In this document: positions 25,429 to 33,410 of the stretch, in pieces | Layout: every line of letters starts with the position of its first letter | How positions within the stretch are numbered: the stretch's first letter is position 1 | Assembly (NCBI GenBank): GCA_947625125.1 | Contig: CANQNF010000021.1 | Location: 1 to 50,676, forward strand | Source: an uncultured Clostridia bacterium | GTDB taxonomy: Bacteria > Bacillota > Clostridia > Oscillospirales > Ruminococcaceae | Length of the DNA: 50,676 nt | Direction: 5' to 3' | Position numbers and translations under genes: made by a program | Notes under the pieces: generated by a model | Seen by the model: the letters and a program-made list of their open reading frames with translations, nothing else | Told to the model about the DNA's origin: nothing | Databases searched by the model: none

Positions 25429-25504
25429 TGGTCGGAGTGAAGGGACTTGAACCCCCGACATCCTGCTCCCAAAGCAGGCGCGCTACCAACTGCGCTACAC
25501 CCCG
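25429..25504 (-). tRNA. tRNA-Pro (anticodon UGG)
   Basis: Complete cloverleaf on the minus strand, 76 nt with encoded CCA. Acceptor CGGGGTG/CACTCCG with one G-T pair, D-arm with AGTTGGTAG, anticodon stem CCTGC/GCAGG with loop TTTGGGA giving anticodon TGG, and T-arm GGGGGTTCAAGTCCC-type with TTCAAGT. Own promoter and terminator. Confidence 0.95.
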
Positions 25505-25512
25505 GCAGATAT

Positions 25513-25541
25513 ATTATAAACCCTATTTCCGATTTTGTCAA
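25513..25541 (-). promoter_or_regulatory. Promoter of tRNA-Pro
   Basis: Minus strand: TTGACA (25536-25541), 17-bp spacer, TATAAT (25513-25518), with the -10 ending 8 bp before the mature tRNA 5' end. Confidence 0.88.
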
Positions 25542-25589
25542 GAACGCAGATTATTTTTAGGCATGACGTCTTATGCCGTACCCCGGTTT

Positions 25590-25928
25590 TTATCTTTTTC
25601 TGTAAAGATTTCCCATGCACTGGCCGAAATAACAGAATATCGGCAGCAAAATTAGATATATCCATGCCGAAAAATTGTAAAAAATAAACATTATCGGCAG
25701 GAAAAGGAGCGCGCTGCAAAGGGGCATCAGAGGGTCGCGGCCGTTGCTTTTACCGTAGAAAAAGCCGATTGCGCTGACTATGCAGCAGTCAAGAAGCGGC
25801 ACGCCGATGACATAGACAGTCCCGCTTCCGGTTGCGATGGCCGCAAAGGGCAGGGCAGTGTAGACGCCGATGGTGATTATCAGAAACGGCAGCGCCCGCT
25901 TTAAACGCTCCGGCAGATTCGATTTCAT
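25590..25928 (-). CDS. Small unknown membrane protein
   Basis: 112 aa, four likely transmembrane helices (LPFLIITIGVYTALPFAAIA, VYVIGVPLLDCCIVSAIGFF, LMPLCSALLFLPIMFIFY, AWIYLILLPIFCYFGQ) and a basic C-terminal tail NLYRKR. No named family is recognised. AGGAGG ribosome site; it starts 9 bp after rqcH and is the last gene of that operon. Confidence 0.75.
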   Translation of the reverse strand: MKSNLPERLKRALPFLIITIGVYTALPFAAIATGSGTVYVIGVPLLDCCIVSAIGFFYGKSNGRDPLMPLCSALLFLPIMFIFYNFSAWIYLILLPIFCYFGQCMGNLYRKR

Positions 25929-25937
25929 GGCGACCTC

Positions 25938-27701
25938 CTACTGTTTTTTGGGCAGCAGCTTCTCGACCTCGCCGAGTTCCGGCGTGACGAAAAGCGTTTT
26001 CTGATTTGTGTATATGACCATGCCCGGCTTAGCCCCCGACGGTTTTTTGACATATTTTACAAGCGTGTAATCGACCGGCACGTTCGAGCCGTTTCTTGCG
26101 GAAGAATTATATGCGGCGACGGCTGCGGCGGCCCTCACGGCTTCATCGGTCGGATCTAAGCCGTCAAGAATAAGAATGACATGGGAGCCGGTCATATCCT
26201 TGACATGGAACCAAAGGTCAGACTTGTCCGCCGTTTTCAGGGTCAGGCGGTCGTTCTGAACGTTATTTCTGCCGGATAAAATTTTAAACCCGTCGGGAGA
26301 ACGGTACTCTATCGGCGGCAGGGCTTTCTGCTGTTTTTGCTTTGAGCGCACGGAGCGTATATACCCCTGCGACCTGAGCTCGTCGCGAATCTCGGACAGC
26401 TCTCCCTCGGTCTGCGCTCTTGACAGCGAGTCAAAGACCGATTCGAGGTATTTTATCTCCTCCTCGCCCTTTTCGATAAGCCCCCGAAGCATCCTGTCGG
26501 CGGTGTCTGCTTTTCGGTATTCGGAATAATATTTTTGGGCATTCTGCGACGGCGTGAGCTTTATATCGAGGGGTATTGAGATCTCGGGCGAATTTTCTTC
26601 ATAGAAATTCTCGACTCTTGCCTCGTTCATGCCCTTTTCAAGGCGGTAGAGGTTCGACATGATGAGATCGCCCTTGATTCGCAGTTCGTCCCGGTTTTTG
26701 CAGTCCTCAAGTTCTATTTTCTGCGACGACACCCGCCGCCTCACTCTCTCGTTCAGCGAAGTGAGCAGCTTAAACAGGTCGTCGGCACGCTGTTTGGTCT
26801 GGGCTAGGACGTCCCTCTCGGAATAAAAATAATCCAAAAGCTCGGACGGCGACGTGAAATCCTTAGTGACCATAAGACTGCCGTACTGATTTATTTTTAT
26901 GAATGAAAAGTCTTTCATCAGGCCGTTTCTGTCCTTTAACAGGCAGTAGACGTTTTCCCCCGATGAGATCTTTTCTTTCATATCCTTAAAGAAATAGCAA
27001 AGCCGCGTGAATTCGTCCTCGGTCAGTTCATCCGAAAATTTTTCACCGCCTCTTAACGCAAAGTATGCGGCTTCCCGTGCCACGACCGGCGAAATGCCCT
27101 CAAACAGCTTTATAAGCGCCTTTGACAGCTCAAGCTTTGAGGAAATGAGCCCCGCGTGCAGATCGTCCTGCAAAAAATCAAAAGGATCTAAACGGTCGTC
27201 TCTCGGCGGCAGGGTATAGCTTATCCCCGGAAGTATCATCCTGACCCGGGACATATCCTCGCTGACCCGCTTTATGGAGTCGATGACCCGGCCCTCTTGG
27301 GAGATGAGCAGGATATTCGAGCACCTGCCCATTATCTCGACCGCAAGCGTAAGAGTCACCCGGTCGCCGAATTCGTCTGTTGCCTCAAAATCCAGAAACA
27401 GAATTCGCTCGAAGCCGTCCTGGCGGATGGCGATGAGTTTTCCCGCGCCGATATGCTTTCTTAGAAGCATGCAGAACATCGGCGGGACCTTGGGGTTTTC
27501 CGGCTCTCTTTCGGTGAAGTGGAGCCTCGCCGTCCCTGCGGACGAGCTTATCATGAGCTTTTTGGCGCCGAAGCCCTGCGTCCGCAGGGTAATGACAAGG
27601 CTCTCCCTCGACGGCTGGTGAATTTTGTCCACCCGCGAACCGACGAGGGTTTTTGAAAGCTCGTTTTTAATAAGGCTAAGGTATATTCCGTCAAGCGCCA
27701 T
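25938..27701 (-). CDS. rqcH: Ribosome quality control protein RqcH (NFACT family)
   Basis: 587 aa. NFACT-N domain from MALDGIYLSLIKNELSKTLV, with VDKIHQPSRESLVITLRTQG and VEIMGRCSNILLI; a coiled-coil middle (about residues 280-440, KYLESVFDSLSRAQTEGELS) and the NFACT-R domain with SGRNNVQNDRLTLK and DLWFHVKDMTGSHVIL. It recruits tRNA-Ala to stalled 50S subunits and adds C-terminal alanine tails; older databases call it fibronectin-binding protein. AAAGGAG ribosome site; follows nif3 by about 40 bp. Confidence 0.95.
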   Translation of the reverse strand: MALDGIYLSLIKNELSKTLVGSRVDKIHQPSRESLVITLRTQGFGAKKLMISSSAGTARLHFTEREPENPKVPPMFCMLLRKHIGAGKLIAIRQDGFERILFLDFEATDEFGDRVTLTLAVEIMGRCSNILLISQEGRVIDSIKRVSEDMSRVRMILPGISYTLPPRDDRLDPFDFLQDDLHAGLISSKLELSKALIKLFEGISPVVAREAAYFALRGGEKFSDELTEDEFTRLCYFFKDMKEKISSGENVYCLLKDRNGLMKDFSFIKINQYGSLMVTKDFTSPSELLDYFYSERDVLAQTKQRADDLFKLLTSLNERVRRRVSSQKIELEDCKNRDELRIKGDLIMSNLYRLEKGMNEARVENFYEENSPEISIPLDIKLTPSQNAQKYYSEYRKADTADRMLRGLIEKGEEEIKYLESVFDSLSRAQTEGELSEIRDELRSQGYIRSVRSKQKQQKALPPIEYRSPDGFKILSGRNNVQNDRLTLKTADKSDLWFHVKDMTGSHVILILDGLDPTDEAVRAAAAVAAYNSSARNGSNVPVDYTLVKYVKKPSGAKPGMVIYTNQKTLFVTPELGEVEKLLPKKQ

Positions 27702-27740
27702 AAAGTGCTCCTTTCAAGCTTATATGAGAAAATTTATTCC

Positions 27741-28526
27741 TCACATCCCCCTGACGACCCGGTCGGACTTGGTGATAATGCAATTCAGGCCGAACTCGGA
27801 CTCGAGGGCGCTCTTTAAATACGGGAGCGCGATCGCCTCGGTCTCGTAGTGACCCGCGTCGATGAGCGTCATGCCGAGGCGGTCGGCCTCGATAAACCGG
27901 TCGAGCTTGACGTCCGCCGTGACGACCGCCTGCGCGCCCTGCTCGAAAGCGTACTCCATGATATCCGAGCTTGCGCCCGAACCGCATGCTACCCGCGTAA
28001 TTTCGCGGCCGCCGTCGACCCATCTCAGACCCGCCGTCCCGAAGCGCTCCTTACAGAGCCTCGCCAGCTCCTCGCCGGTCATTTTTTCGCATTCCGCCGT
28101 CGCGCCGTAGCCGACCTTTCGCCCTGTTACCGGGTCCTCGCGGTTTATGTAGGGGGTCCTGTGCAGGTTCTCAAATCCCAGAATTTTTATCATCATGTCG
28201 CTGATACCGTTCTCTGCCGAGTCGAGGCAGGTGTGCGAGCAAATTATCGGTATTCCGTATTTTATCGCCAGGGCGTAGGGGTAGCCGCAGTCGAGATGTT
28301 TGACCGCATGAAAAATTACCGGATGATGGGTCAGGATCATGTCGGCGCCCATATCACGGGCCTCCTCAACGACTCTGACGGTCGCGTCCAGGGCGATAAG
28401 AACGGTGTTTATCTCTTTTTCACAGCCCATGTCCCCGATTACAAGTCCGGAATTGTCAAAGCCGTCCTGGGTGCGGAACGGCGCAAGGATGTCCAAATAA
28501 TTGTAAATTTCTTTAATTTTTGCCAT
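27741..28526 (-). CDS. Nif3-like dinuclear metal-centre protein
   Basis: 261 aa. Metal-ligand motifs MILTHHPVIFHAVKHLD, CSHTCLDSAENGISDMM and the C-terminal GHYETEAIALPYLKSALE are all present; N-terminal PFRTQDGFDNSGLVIGD is typical. This is the short form without the middle PII-like insertion of YqfO. Activity is unknown (a GTP cyclohydrolase 1 type 2 label is often used). Start taken at 28526, with GAGG nine bases upstream; an ATG at 28535 overlapping the trmK stop is equally possible. Confidence 0.92.
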   Translation of the reverse strand: MAKIKEIYNYLDILAPFRTQDGFDNSGLVIGDMGCEKEINTVLIALDATVRVVEEARDMGADMILTHHPVIFHAVKHLDCGYPYALAIKYGIPIICSHTCLDSAENGISDMMIKILGFENLHRTPYINREDPVTGRKVGYGATAECEKMTGEELARLCKERFGTAGLRWVDGGREITRVACGSGASSDIMEYAFEQGAQAVVTADVKLDRFIEADRLGMTLIDAGHYETEAIALPYLKSALESEFGLNCIITKSDRVVRGM

Positions 28527-28531
28527 TTTTA

Positions 28532-29227
28532 TCATCCTCTGTCGGCAAATTTTTCGAGCCTTTCGGCAATTTCAAGATTTTTTTCGGCATAGGGGCTCCC
28601 GGGGTCCGATTTTTTCATGCCCACGGCCGCGGCCCTTAAGCGCTCTGCGGTCCTTTTTATGTATTCATTTGCGGCAGGTTCATCCGGGTCGAGCTCTCCC
28701 GCATAAAGAAAAATATCGTCGTCGGGGCGGGCATACTTACCTGCGGACGCTTCGATGACGGTGTAGACGAATTTTCCGTCAAAAACAGCGCGTTCGCGGG
28801 TTATGACAAGGCCGCTGTCATATAAAAACCGCCTGAGCAGGTGCGCCCTTGTGTTCGGCTGCAAGACAAATCTCACGCCCTCGGGGAGCGCGTCTTTAAG
28901 GCTTAAAATTTCCGCGATGAGCTCTCCTCCCATGCCGGCTGCGACCACGTCGGTGAGGCTTTGCAAAACCTGCGGCGGAATATTCTTAAGGCCGTCGGAC
29001 TTTATGACGAAAACACGGTCCGAAAGCCCGCGGGAAGCAACCGTTTTCAGCGCAGACGACACCGGCCCGTCGGCAATGTCGGAGGCCCAGCAAAGTCTGA
29101 CGAGCTGATTTTCTGCCAAAAAACAGGGCAGATAGGCGTGGTCGGTGCCGATATCGAGGACAGCCCCACCGCGGCCGACGCTGTCCGCACAGAGCCGAAG
29201 CCGCGGAGAAAGGGAGCCTTTAGTCAT
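28532..29227 (-). CDS. trmK: tRNA (adenine-22-N1)-methyltransferase TrmK
   Basis: 231 aa SAM-dependent methyltransferase of the TrmK (YqfN) family. SAM site GGAVLDIGTDHAYLPCFLAE, ASDIADGPV, and the family motif AAGMGGELIAEIL; the C-terminal half is a helical domain. It methylates A22 of Ser/Tyr tRNAs. It overlaps the DUF1858 gene by 8 bp and the nif3 gene by up to 4 bp; trmK-nif3 adjacency is common in Firmicutes. Confidence 0.94.
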   Translation of the reverse strand: MTKGSLSPRLRLCADSVGRGGAVLDIGTDHAYLPCFLAENQLVRLCWASDIADGPVSSALKTVASRGLSDRVFVIKSDGLKNIPPQVLQSLTDVVAAGMGGELIAEILSLKDALPEGVRFVLQPNTRAHLLRRFLYDSGLVITRERAVFDGKFVYTVIEASAGKYARPDDDIFLYAGELDPDEPAANEYIKRTAERLRAAAVGMKKSDPGSPYAEKNLEIAERLEKFADRG

Positions 29228-29423
29228 TCTGGCCGAAGTATTCGCGGAGCTTTTTTACGAGCTCTTCGGGGTCGTTGCCGTGTACGGCGCAGGCCTCCTC
29301 GATGGACTCGCCCCTCGCCGACGGGCATCCGAGGCAGTGCATACCCATCTCCAAAAACAGGGGCGCGCAACCGAAATCGACGTCCAAAATATCGCCGATG
29401 ATGGATTCCTTAGTAATGTTCAT
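29220..29423 (-). CDS. DUF1858 domain protein (redox disulfide type)
   Basis: 67 aa. The whole protein is a DUF1858 domain: MNITKESIIGDILDV, then MHCLGCPSARGESIEEAC with a CxxC pair and a third Cys, then a C-terminal helix. Such domains occur beside hybrid-cluster and redox proteins and may bind metal or undergo disulfide exchange. AGGAGG lies 7 nt before the ATG at 29423. First gene of the trmK-nif3-rqcH operon. Confidence 0.9.
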   Translation of the reverse strand: MNITKESIIGDILDVDFGCAPLFLEMGMHCLGCPSARGESIEEACAVHGNDPEELVKKLREYFGQND

Positions 29424-29460
29424 GATCTTACCTCCTGAGTTTAATATGGCCGTTTTTCTT

Positions 29461-29489
29461 ATTATAATACATTTCGTGGGAAAATGCAA
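29461..29489 (-). promoter_or_regulatory. Promoter of the DUF1858-trmK-nif3-rqcH operon
   Basis: Minus strand: -35 TTGCAT (29484-29489), 17-bp spacer, -10 TATAAT (29461-29466), about 40 nt before the first start codon. Confidence 0.8.
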
Positions 29490-29525
29490 GGGGGGAGAGG
29501 GGGAGTGGCTAAAGCGGCCACATCA

Positions 29526-29610
29526 AGAATACAGAAGTCAGATCTCAGATGTCAGAATTTCAAGGCGTCGCCTATGGCGACGACTTTAAAAACAATGCGG
29601 GCGGGGTGGG
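29526..29610. repeat. CAGA-rich repeat, family C copy 2
   Basis: CAGAAGTCAGATCTCAGATG, then CAGAATTTCAAGG, a perfect hairpin CGTCGCC-TAT-GGCGACG, then ACTTTAAAAACAATGCGGGC. It abuts the start of the satellite array. Confidence 0.75.
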
Positions 29611-29619
29611 CGCTCTCCT

Positions 29620-30660
29620 TTATTACTTTAAATCAGTGCAGTTTGCGCGTTGGCATTGCACCACCTACCAAAGTGTCGCTTTAGCACTTTAAATCAGCGC
29701 ACTCTAATCGTTATCACTATACCTATCGTCACTTGCGCTTTTCTGCTTTAAATCAACACAACTTTTAACCGGCATTTTACCCCAAGCCTCTTGGCAGGCG
29801 TGAGCATTATGCCCCCCTCATTCCCGTCGCTGTTGGTCTCAGTCCTTAACCGACCTTTTGGCGGCATGGGCTAACACGTCGCAATGTTATACAAAAAAAG
29901 CCGAACTTTAGTGCTTTAAAGTGACAATGCTTATGCGTTGGCATTGCGTCGCCCACCAAAATGCCGCTTTAGCACTTTAAGCCGGCATAGCTTATACACT
30001 TATACATTAGTACCGTGCCAATCGTCAAGAAGTCTCTATCACTTTAAACCGTTACAGCTTATGCGTTGACGTTGCACCGCCCACCACAGTACCACTTTAT
30101 CGCTTTAAACCGGCGCACTTTTTGGAAGGGCATTGCCTTGACACTAAAGATGCGCTTTATTATTTTAGTCGGTGCAGTTTGAACATTTACGCTGTGTCAA
30201 ACGTCAAAATGGATTTATCGCTTTAAATCGGCACGACGTATGTCACAATGATATGCAACCATCAAGGAACCCTTTAGCACTTTAAACCGGCGCGACTTAT
30301 GAAAGGGCATTGCTATGCCCAGTAAAGAACTTGCTTTAGCACTTTAAACCGGCATGGCTTGTGTGTTAGCGCTATGCCAATTGTCAAGACGACTTTACTG
30401 CTTTAAACCGGTGTAGTTTATGCGTTGACGTTGCACCGCCTACCATAGTGCCACTTTATTGCTTTAAATCGGTGTGACTTATGGAAGAGCATTGCTCTGC
30501 TCAGTAAAGAACTTGCTTTAGCACTTTAAATTGGCATAGCTTGTGTGTTAGCGCTATGTCAATTGTCAAGATGACTTTACCGCTTTAAAACGGTGCAGTT
30601 CATGCATTGATATTGCTCTGCCTATCAAAAAAGCTCTTTATCGCTTTAAATTGCTGAGCC
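29620..30660. repeat. Satellite array of ~60-bp monomers with trimeric higher-order structure
   Basis: About 16 diverged monomers. The boundary motif (GCACTTTAAA or GCTTTAAA) occurs near 29625, 29685, 29745, 29911, 29972, 30039, 30100, 30160, 30219, 30278, 30340, 30399, 30460, 30521, 30580 and 30641, that is every 59-67 bp apart from one interruption at about 29765-29905. Three monomer types alternate: A with GCGCTATGCCAATTGTCAAG, B with GCGTTGACGTTGCACCGCC, C with GAAAGGGCATTGC and AGTAAAGAACTTGC, so blocks about 180 bp apart are more alike than neighbours. No open reading frame crosses it. Confidence 0.88.
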
Positions 30661-30690
30661 AATTATTAGTGAGGTTCCTCGACCCCGACC

Positions 30691-30788
30691 CACTCCCTCC
30701 CCTTGGGGAGGGGCAGCACTATGCCCGGGCATCCCGAAAGCCCGGACTGGGGAGGGGTACTAAAATAGCATGAGCGAAGCGAATACCT
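30691..30788 (-). repeat. MITE-like repeat, family A copy 4
   Basis: Right-hand part of the element: CCCTCCCCTTGGGGAGGG, a central GCCCGGGC/GCCCGG region, GGGGAGGGGTA, AAAATAGCATGAGCGAAGCG and the AATACC end. It directly follows the satellite array. Confidence 0.75.
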
Positions 30789-30820
30789 TTTGACCTCGGG
30801 TCAGGCCGGAGGATATATCA

Positions 30821-30860
30821 AAGCCCGCGTCGGTTTCCATTCGGAAACTAATGCGGGCTT
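30821..30860. terminator. Stand-alone hairpin between two family A copies
   Basis: AAGCCCGC (30821-30828) pairs with GCGGGCTT (30853-30860), and GTTTCC with GGAAAC inside. No T-run follows closely and no gene ends nearby, so a terminator role is only a guess. Confidence 0.35.
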
Positions 30861-30884
30861 ACCCAACCTACGTTCGGCCGCAGT

Positions 30885-30948
30885 TCCCCCTCCTTGATGA
30901 GGGGGTCAGGTGGTTGAATTAAAATAGCATTCGCGAAGCGAATACCTT
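30885..30948 (-). repeat. MITE-like repeat, family A copy 5
   Basis: CCCCCTCCTTGATGAGGGGG hairpin, then AAAATAGCATTCGCGAAGCG and AATACC. Here the terminus is itself a palindrome (ATTCGC-GAA-GCGAAT). About 100 bp of the central part seen in other copies is missing. Confidence 0.7.
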
Positions 30949-31053
30949 TTGTCTATGGGCGGAGAGGCGGGAATCTAAATTTTGGCGCTATTATTTGCTC
31001 TTTGACCTCGGGTAGGAGCACAAAGCCTTGATTTTTGCAAAGCCCGAGCGAGA

Positions 31054-31080
31054 GAATCCGGCAGGAGTCGCGAGCGAGGG
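31054..31080 (+). repeat. 27-bp repeat, family E copy 2
   Basis: Identical over 27 bp to 21552-21578 in the same orientation; both copies are preceded by GAGCGA and lie near family A copies. Confidence 0.7.
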
Positions 31081-31113
31081 TCGGTCAAGTCACAAAGGTT
31101 GGAGTCTCGCAGC

Positions 31114-31178
31114 CTCCTCCCCTTGGGGGAGGGGGTCAGGGGGAGGTGACTCAAATGGCATTCGCGAAGCGAATACCT
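31114..31178 (-). repeat. MITE-like repeat, family A copy 6
   Basis: CTCCCCTTGGGGGAGG hairpin followed by GGAGGTGACTCAAATGGCAT and the palindromic end TTCGCGAAGCGAATACC. Same short version as copy 5. Confidence 0.7.
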
Positions 31179-31228
31179 TATCCCGCGGGTTGGAGCAGAG
31201 GGGCAGGGAAAAGTGCAGGCAGGGGCTT

Positions 31229-31340
31229 CGAGCCTCCGGATATAAAGCGTTTTGGTGGGGACCGCGCCCGACTCTGCAATCGTCGCGGCGTTGGGGACGT
31301 GCTGGCGACCGGGTTTATTTTTCTGGACCGCCCCGTTATC
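31229..31340 (-). pseudogene. Relic of a second collagen-like protein, C-terminal end only
   Basis: On the minus strand this stretch reads [18 protein letters not shown], against [18 protein letters not shown] at the C-terminus of the intact collagen-like protein at 31548-32810. DNA of about 60 bp (31238-31297 versus 31564-31623) is close to identical. Upstream and downstream homology is lost and the frame is unrelated. It is the remnant of a tandem paralogue or a partial duplication. A degenerate 29-bp direct repeat (CGCTCAAG...GCTGCAAAAAATG at 31421-31449 and again at 31492-31520) lies between the two. Confidence 0.75.
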
Positions 31341-31547
31341 GCCCTGCAAAAATGCCGAATTTAAAATCACGCGGTCGAAGCACGGTCAAATCGTGGCCAC
31401 CCCAAAATCAATTAAAACGCTCAAGCTTGCCGGGCTGCAAAAAATGCTAAATAATTCATAACCAACCCGGCCAATCCCTAAAGCAGATAATCGCTCAAGC
31501 CTGCCGAACTGCTAAAAAATGAAAACGTCTTAAAGGTTTTGGAAGTC

Positions 31548-32810
31548 TCACGCGCCTGTGGCAATGCTCTGGATATAGAGCGTTGCGGTGGGGACAGCGC
31601 CCGACTCGGCGATCGTCGCGGCGTCGGGAGAGGTGTTGACGATCGAGATCCTGTCGCCGGCGTTCGCGGTCACGACGACCGGGCCTGCGGCCGTGTTTCC
31701 GCTGTTCGGGAGAACCCCTCCCGTCACCGGCTCGCCGTTCAGCTCGACCGCAAACTCACCGGGCGCAGACGCCGTAACGCTCGGCATTACGAGATAGGTC
31801 CCGGCCTGTTCGACGACGGCCTCTGTGTCGCCTGCGGCAAAGGTAATCCCGTTTGAGGCGACGGCGGTGTCGAAGCTGACAGGGCTTCCCGAGGCGACGG
31901 TCTGGGCGGCGGTGTTGAAAATTTGTGCAAAGACTGTTGCGGGGGCGGCTCCTGCGGGCCCGGTGGCTCCCGTTGCTCCGGTAGCTCCGGTTGCGCCTGT
32001 CGGTCCGGTCGGTCCGGCGGGGCCTACGGCACCCGTTGCGCCGGTTGCTCCTACTGCTCCGTCAGCGCCTGCGGGACCGGTGGCACCTGTTGCACCAGTT
32101 GCGCCAGTGGGTCCGGCGGGGCCGGTGGCTCCCGTCGCGCCGGTGGGGCCAATGGGGCCGGCTGCTCCTGTAGCACCGGTGGCTCCTGTGGCTCCTACTG
32201 CTCCGTCAGCACCTGCGGGACCGGTGGCACCTGTGGCTCCGGTTGCACCGGTGGGTCCAATGGGGCCTGCGGCACCCGTTGCGCCGGTTGCTCCTGCGAC
32301 TCCGTCAGCGCCTGTGGGGCCCGTGGCACCTGTTGCACCGGTGGGGCCAATGGGGCCGGCTGCTCCCGTAGCACCGGTGGCTCCTACTGCTCCGTCAGCG
32401 CCTGCGGGACCGGTGGCACCTGTTGCACCGGTGGGGCCAATGGGGCCGGCTGCTCCCGTAGCACCGGTGGCTCCTACTGCTCCGTCAGCGCCTGCGGGAC
32501 CGGTGGCACCTGTGGCACCTGTTGCACCAGTGGGCCCGGTGGGGCCAATGGGGCCGGCTGCTCCCGTTGCACCTGTAGCGCCGGTCGGGCCGACAGGGCC
32601 GGTCACGCCGGTCGGGCCGATGACATAGCTTCCGCAGCCGAGACCGCAGCCGCAGCTGTAATTTGCACCGCAGGCTGCTGCCCCGGAAACAGAACCCGAA
32701 ACATAACCCGAGCCCGAGCCGGAACCCGGGCCGAGGCCCGCGCCGCAGCCGAAATTATAGACATTTGTGCCGCCGGGAAGACCCGGGCAGCCGCAATTGT
32801 TATTTGGCAT
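31548..32810 (-). CDS. Collagen-like repeat protein, BclA-type spore surface protein
   Basis: 420 aa. A Cys/Gly-rich N-terminus (residues 1-64, seven cysteines) is followed by about 74 uninterrupted Gly-X-Y triplets (65-287) dominated by GATGAT and GPTGPT. The C-terminal domain (about 290-420) with [20 protein letters not shown] and [17 protein letters not shown] resembles the trimerising beta jelly-roll of exosporium BclA proteins. Such proteins form hair-like filaments on spores. DNA repeats of 90 bp (30 aa, with [20 protein letters not shown]) are nearly perfect at 32341-32430 and 32431-32520, so the length is likely variable between strains. AGGAGG ribosome site; sporulation-type promoter upstream. 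Confidence 0.9.
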   Translation of the reverse strand: MPNNNCGCPGLPGGTNVYNFGCGAGLGPGSGSGSGYVSGSVSGAAACGANYSCGCGLGCGSYVIGPTGVTGPVGPTGATGATGAAGPIGPTGPTGATGATGATGPAGADGAVGATGATGAAGPIGPTGATGATGPAGADGAVGATGATGAAGPIGPTGATGATGPTGADGVAGATGATGAAGPIGPTGATGATGATGPAGADGAVGATGATGATGAAGPIGPTGATGATGPAGPTGATGATGATGPAGADGAVGATGATGAVGPAGPTGPTGATGATGATGATGPAGAAPATVFAQIFNTAAQTVASGSPVSFDTAVASNGITFAAGDTEAVVEQAGTYLVMPSVTASAPGEFAVELNGEPVTGGVLPNSGNTAAGPVVVTANAGDRISIVNTSPDAATIAESGAVPTATLYIQSIATGA

Positions 32811-32853
32811 AATATTCCTCCTGTAAATTTTTGGCCGGCGTCCCGGCCTGCTA

Positions 32854-32879
32854 TATTATATGCGGCAGGCGGAGGGGGT
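32854..32879 (-). promoter_or_regulatory. Possible late mother-cell (sigma-K/E-type) promoter
   Basis: Minus strand CATATAATA (32854-32862) fits the sigma-K -10 consensus CATA-N3-TA, with an AC dinucleotide (32878-32879) about 15 bp upstream where sigma-K has its -35 AC. There is no sigma-A -35 at the right distance. This would fit expression of a spore coat or exosporium gene. Confidence 0.45.
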
Positions 32880-33143
32880 GATAGGGAACGCTCGCATAAA
32901 GTAAAAAAATCGTGCCAAATCCTTGCGGGAGCTGATACGGGTTATGTGTTTTAATATGCCATCTGCACGGCTCATTAGCAAAGGAGTTGACCGTAAAAAG
33001 TTCACTATCTCACGTTTGATCAATGTGGGCAAGGGGTTCGTGCATGAACGCAAATTCAAAAAGGGAGTGGCGTCCGCTGCCCTGTTAAGGGGCTCGCCGC
33101 GACGTAAAAATAAAAAATCCCGATCCGCCGCAACCCTGTTAAA

Positions 33144-33208
33144 AGGTATTCGCTGCGCGAATGTTATTTTAAGTCACCTCCCCCTGACCCCTCCTCGAGG
33201 AGGGGGCG
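33144..33208 (+). repeat. MITE-like repeat, family A copy 7
   Basis: GGTATTCGCTGCGCGAATG then TTATTTTAAGTCACC and the hairpin CCCCTCCTCGAGGAGGGG. Left-hand half of the element, with a palindromic terminus like copies 5 and 6. The preceding 32880-33140 contains no gene. Confidence 0.7.
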
Positions 33209-33230
33209 CCCGACCGCACCTTTCCAGAAA

Positions 33231-33270
33231 AAATCCATCACAAGAACTTCAGTTTTGAGATGGATTTTTT
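33231..33270. repeat. ATCCATCTC hairpin, family B copy 1
   Basis: AAATCCATC pairs with GATGGATTT around a CTTCAG-containing loop, followed by TTTGCACAATCTTATTGCAA and TCTG-rich DNA. It sits directly behind a family A copy, as do the other two B copies at 36.5 and 36.7 kb. Confidence 0.75.
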
Positions 33271-33410
33271 GCACAATCTTATTGCAACGATTTTCTGATT
33301 TCGGACTATCTGTCGTCTGTCCTCTGATAGACCTTCCTCCCCGCGCCATCCCCAAGGTGGGGCGTCACAAGGAAGTCGAAACTAATTTTTCTGAAACGGC
33401 GTGATTTCAG

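Noticed and set aside
29620-30660. CRISPR array
   Set aside because: Monomers are diverged along their whole length with no conserved repeat and variable spacer pattern, and no cas genes are nearby.
30975-31370. Minus-strand frame of 131 codons
   Set aside because: Only about 20 codons (the collagen-like relic) are gene-derived; the remainder is family A and E repeat DNA.
31548-32810. Diversity-generating retroelement target in the repeat protein
   Set aside because: No reverse transcriptase gene and no template/variable repeat pair with adenine-specific differences is in the window.
31825-32954. Plus-strand frames (267 and 343 codons) rich in Pro-Val-Ala or Cys-Gly opposite the collagen-like gene
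   Set aside because: They exist only because Gly-X-Y codons read open in all frames; no start signal or independent conservation is visible.
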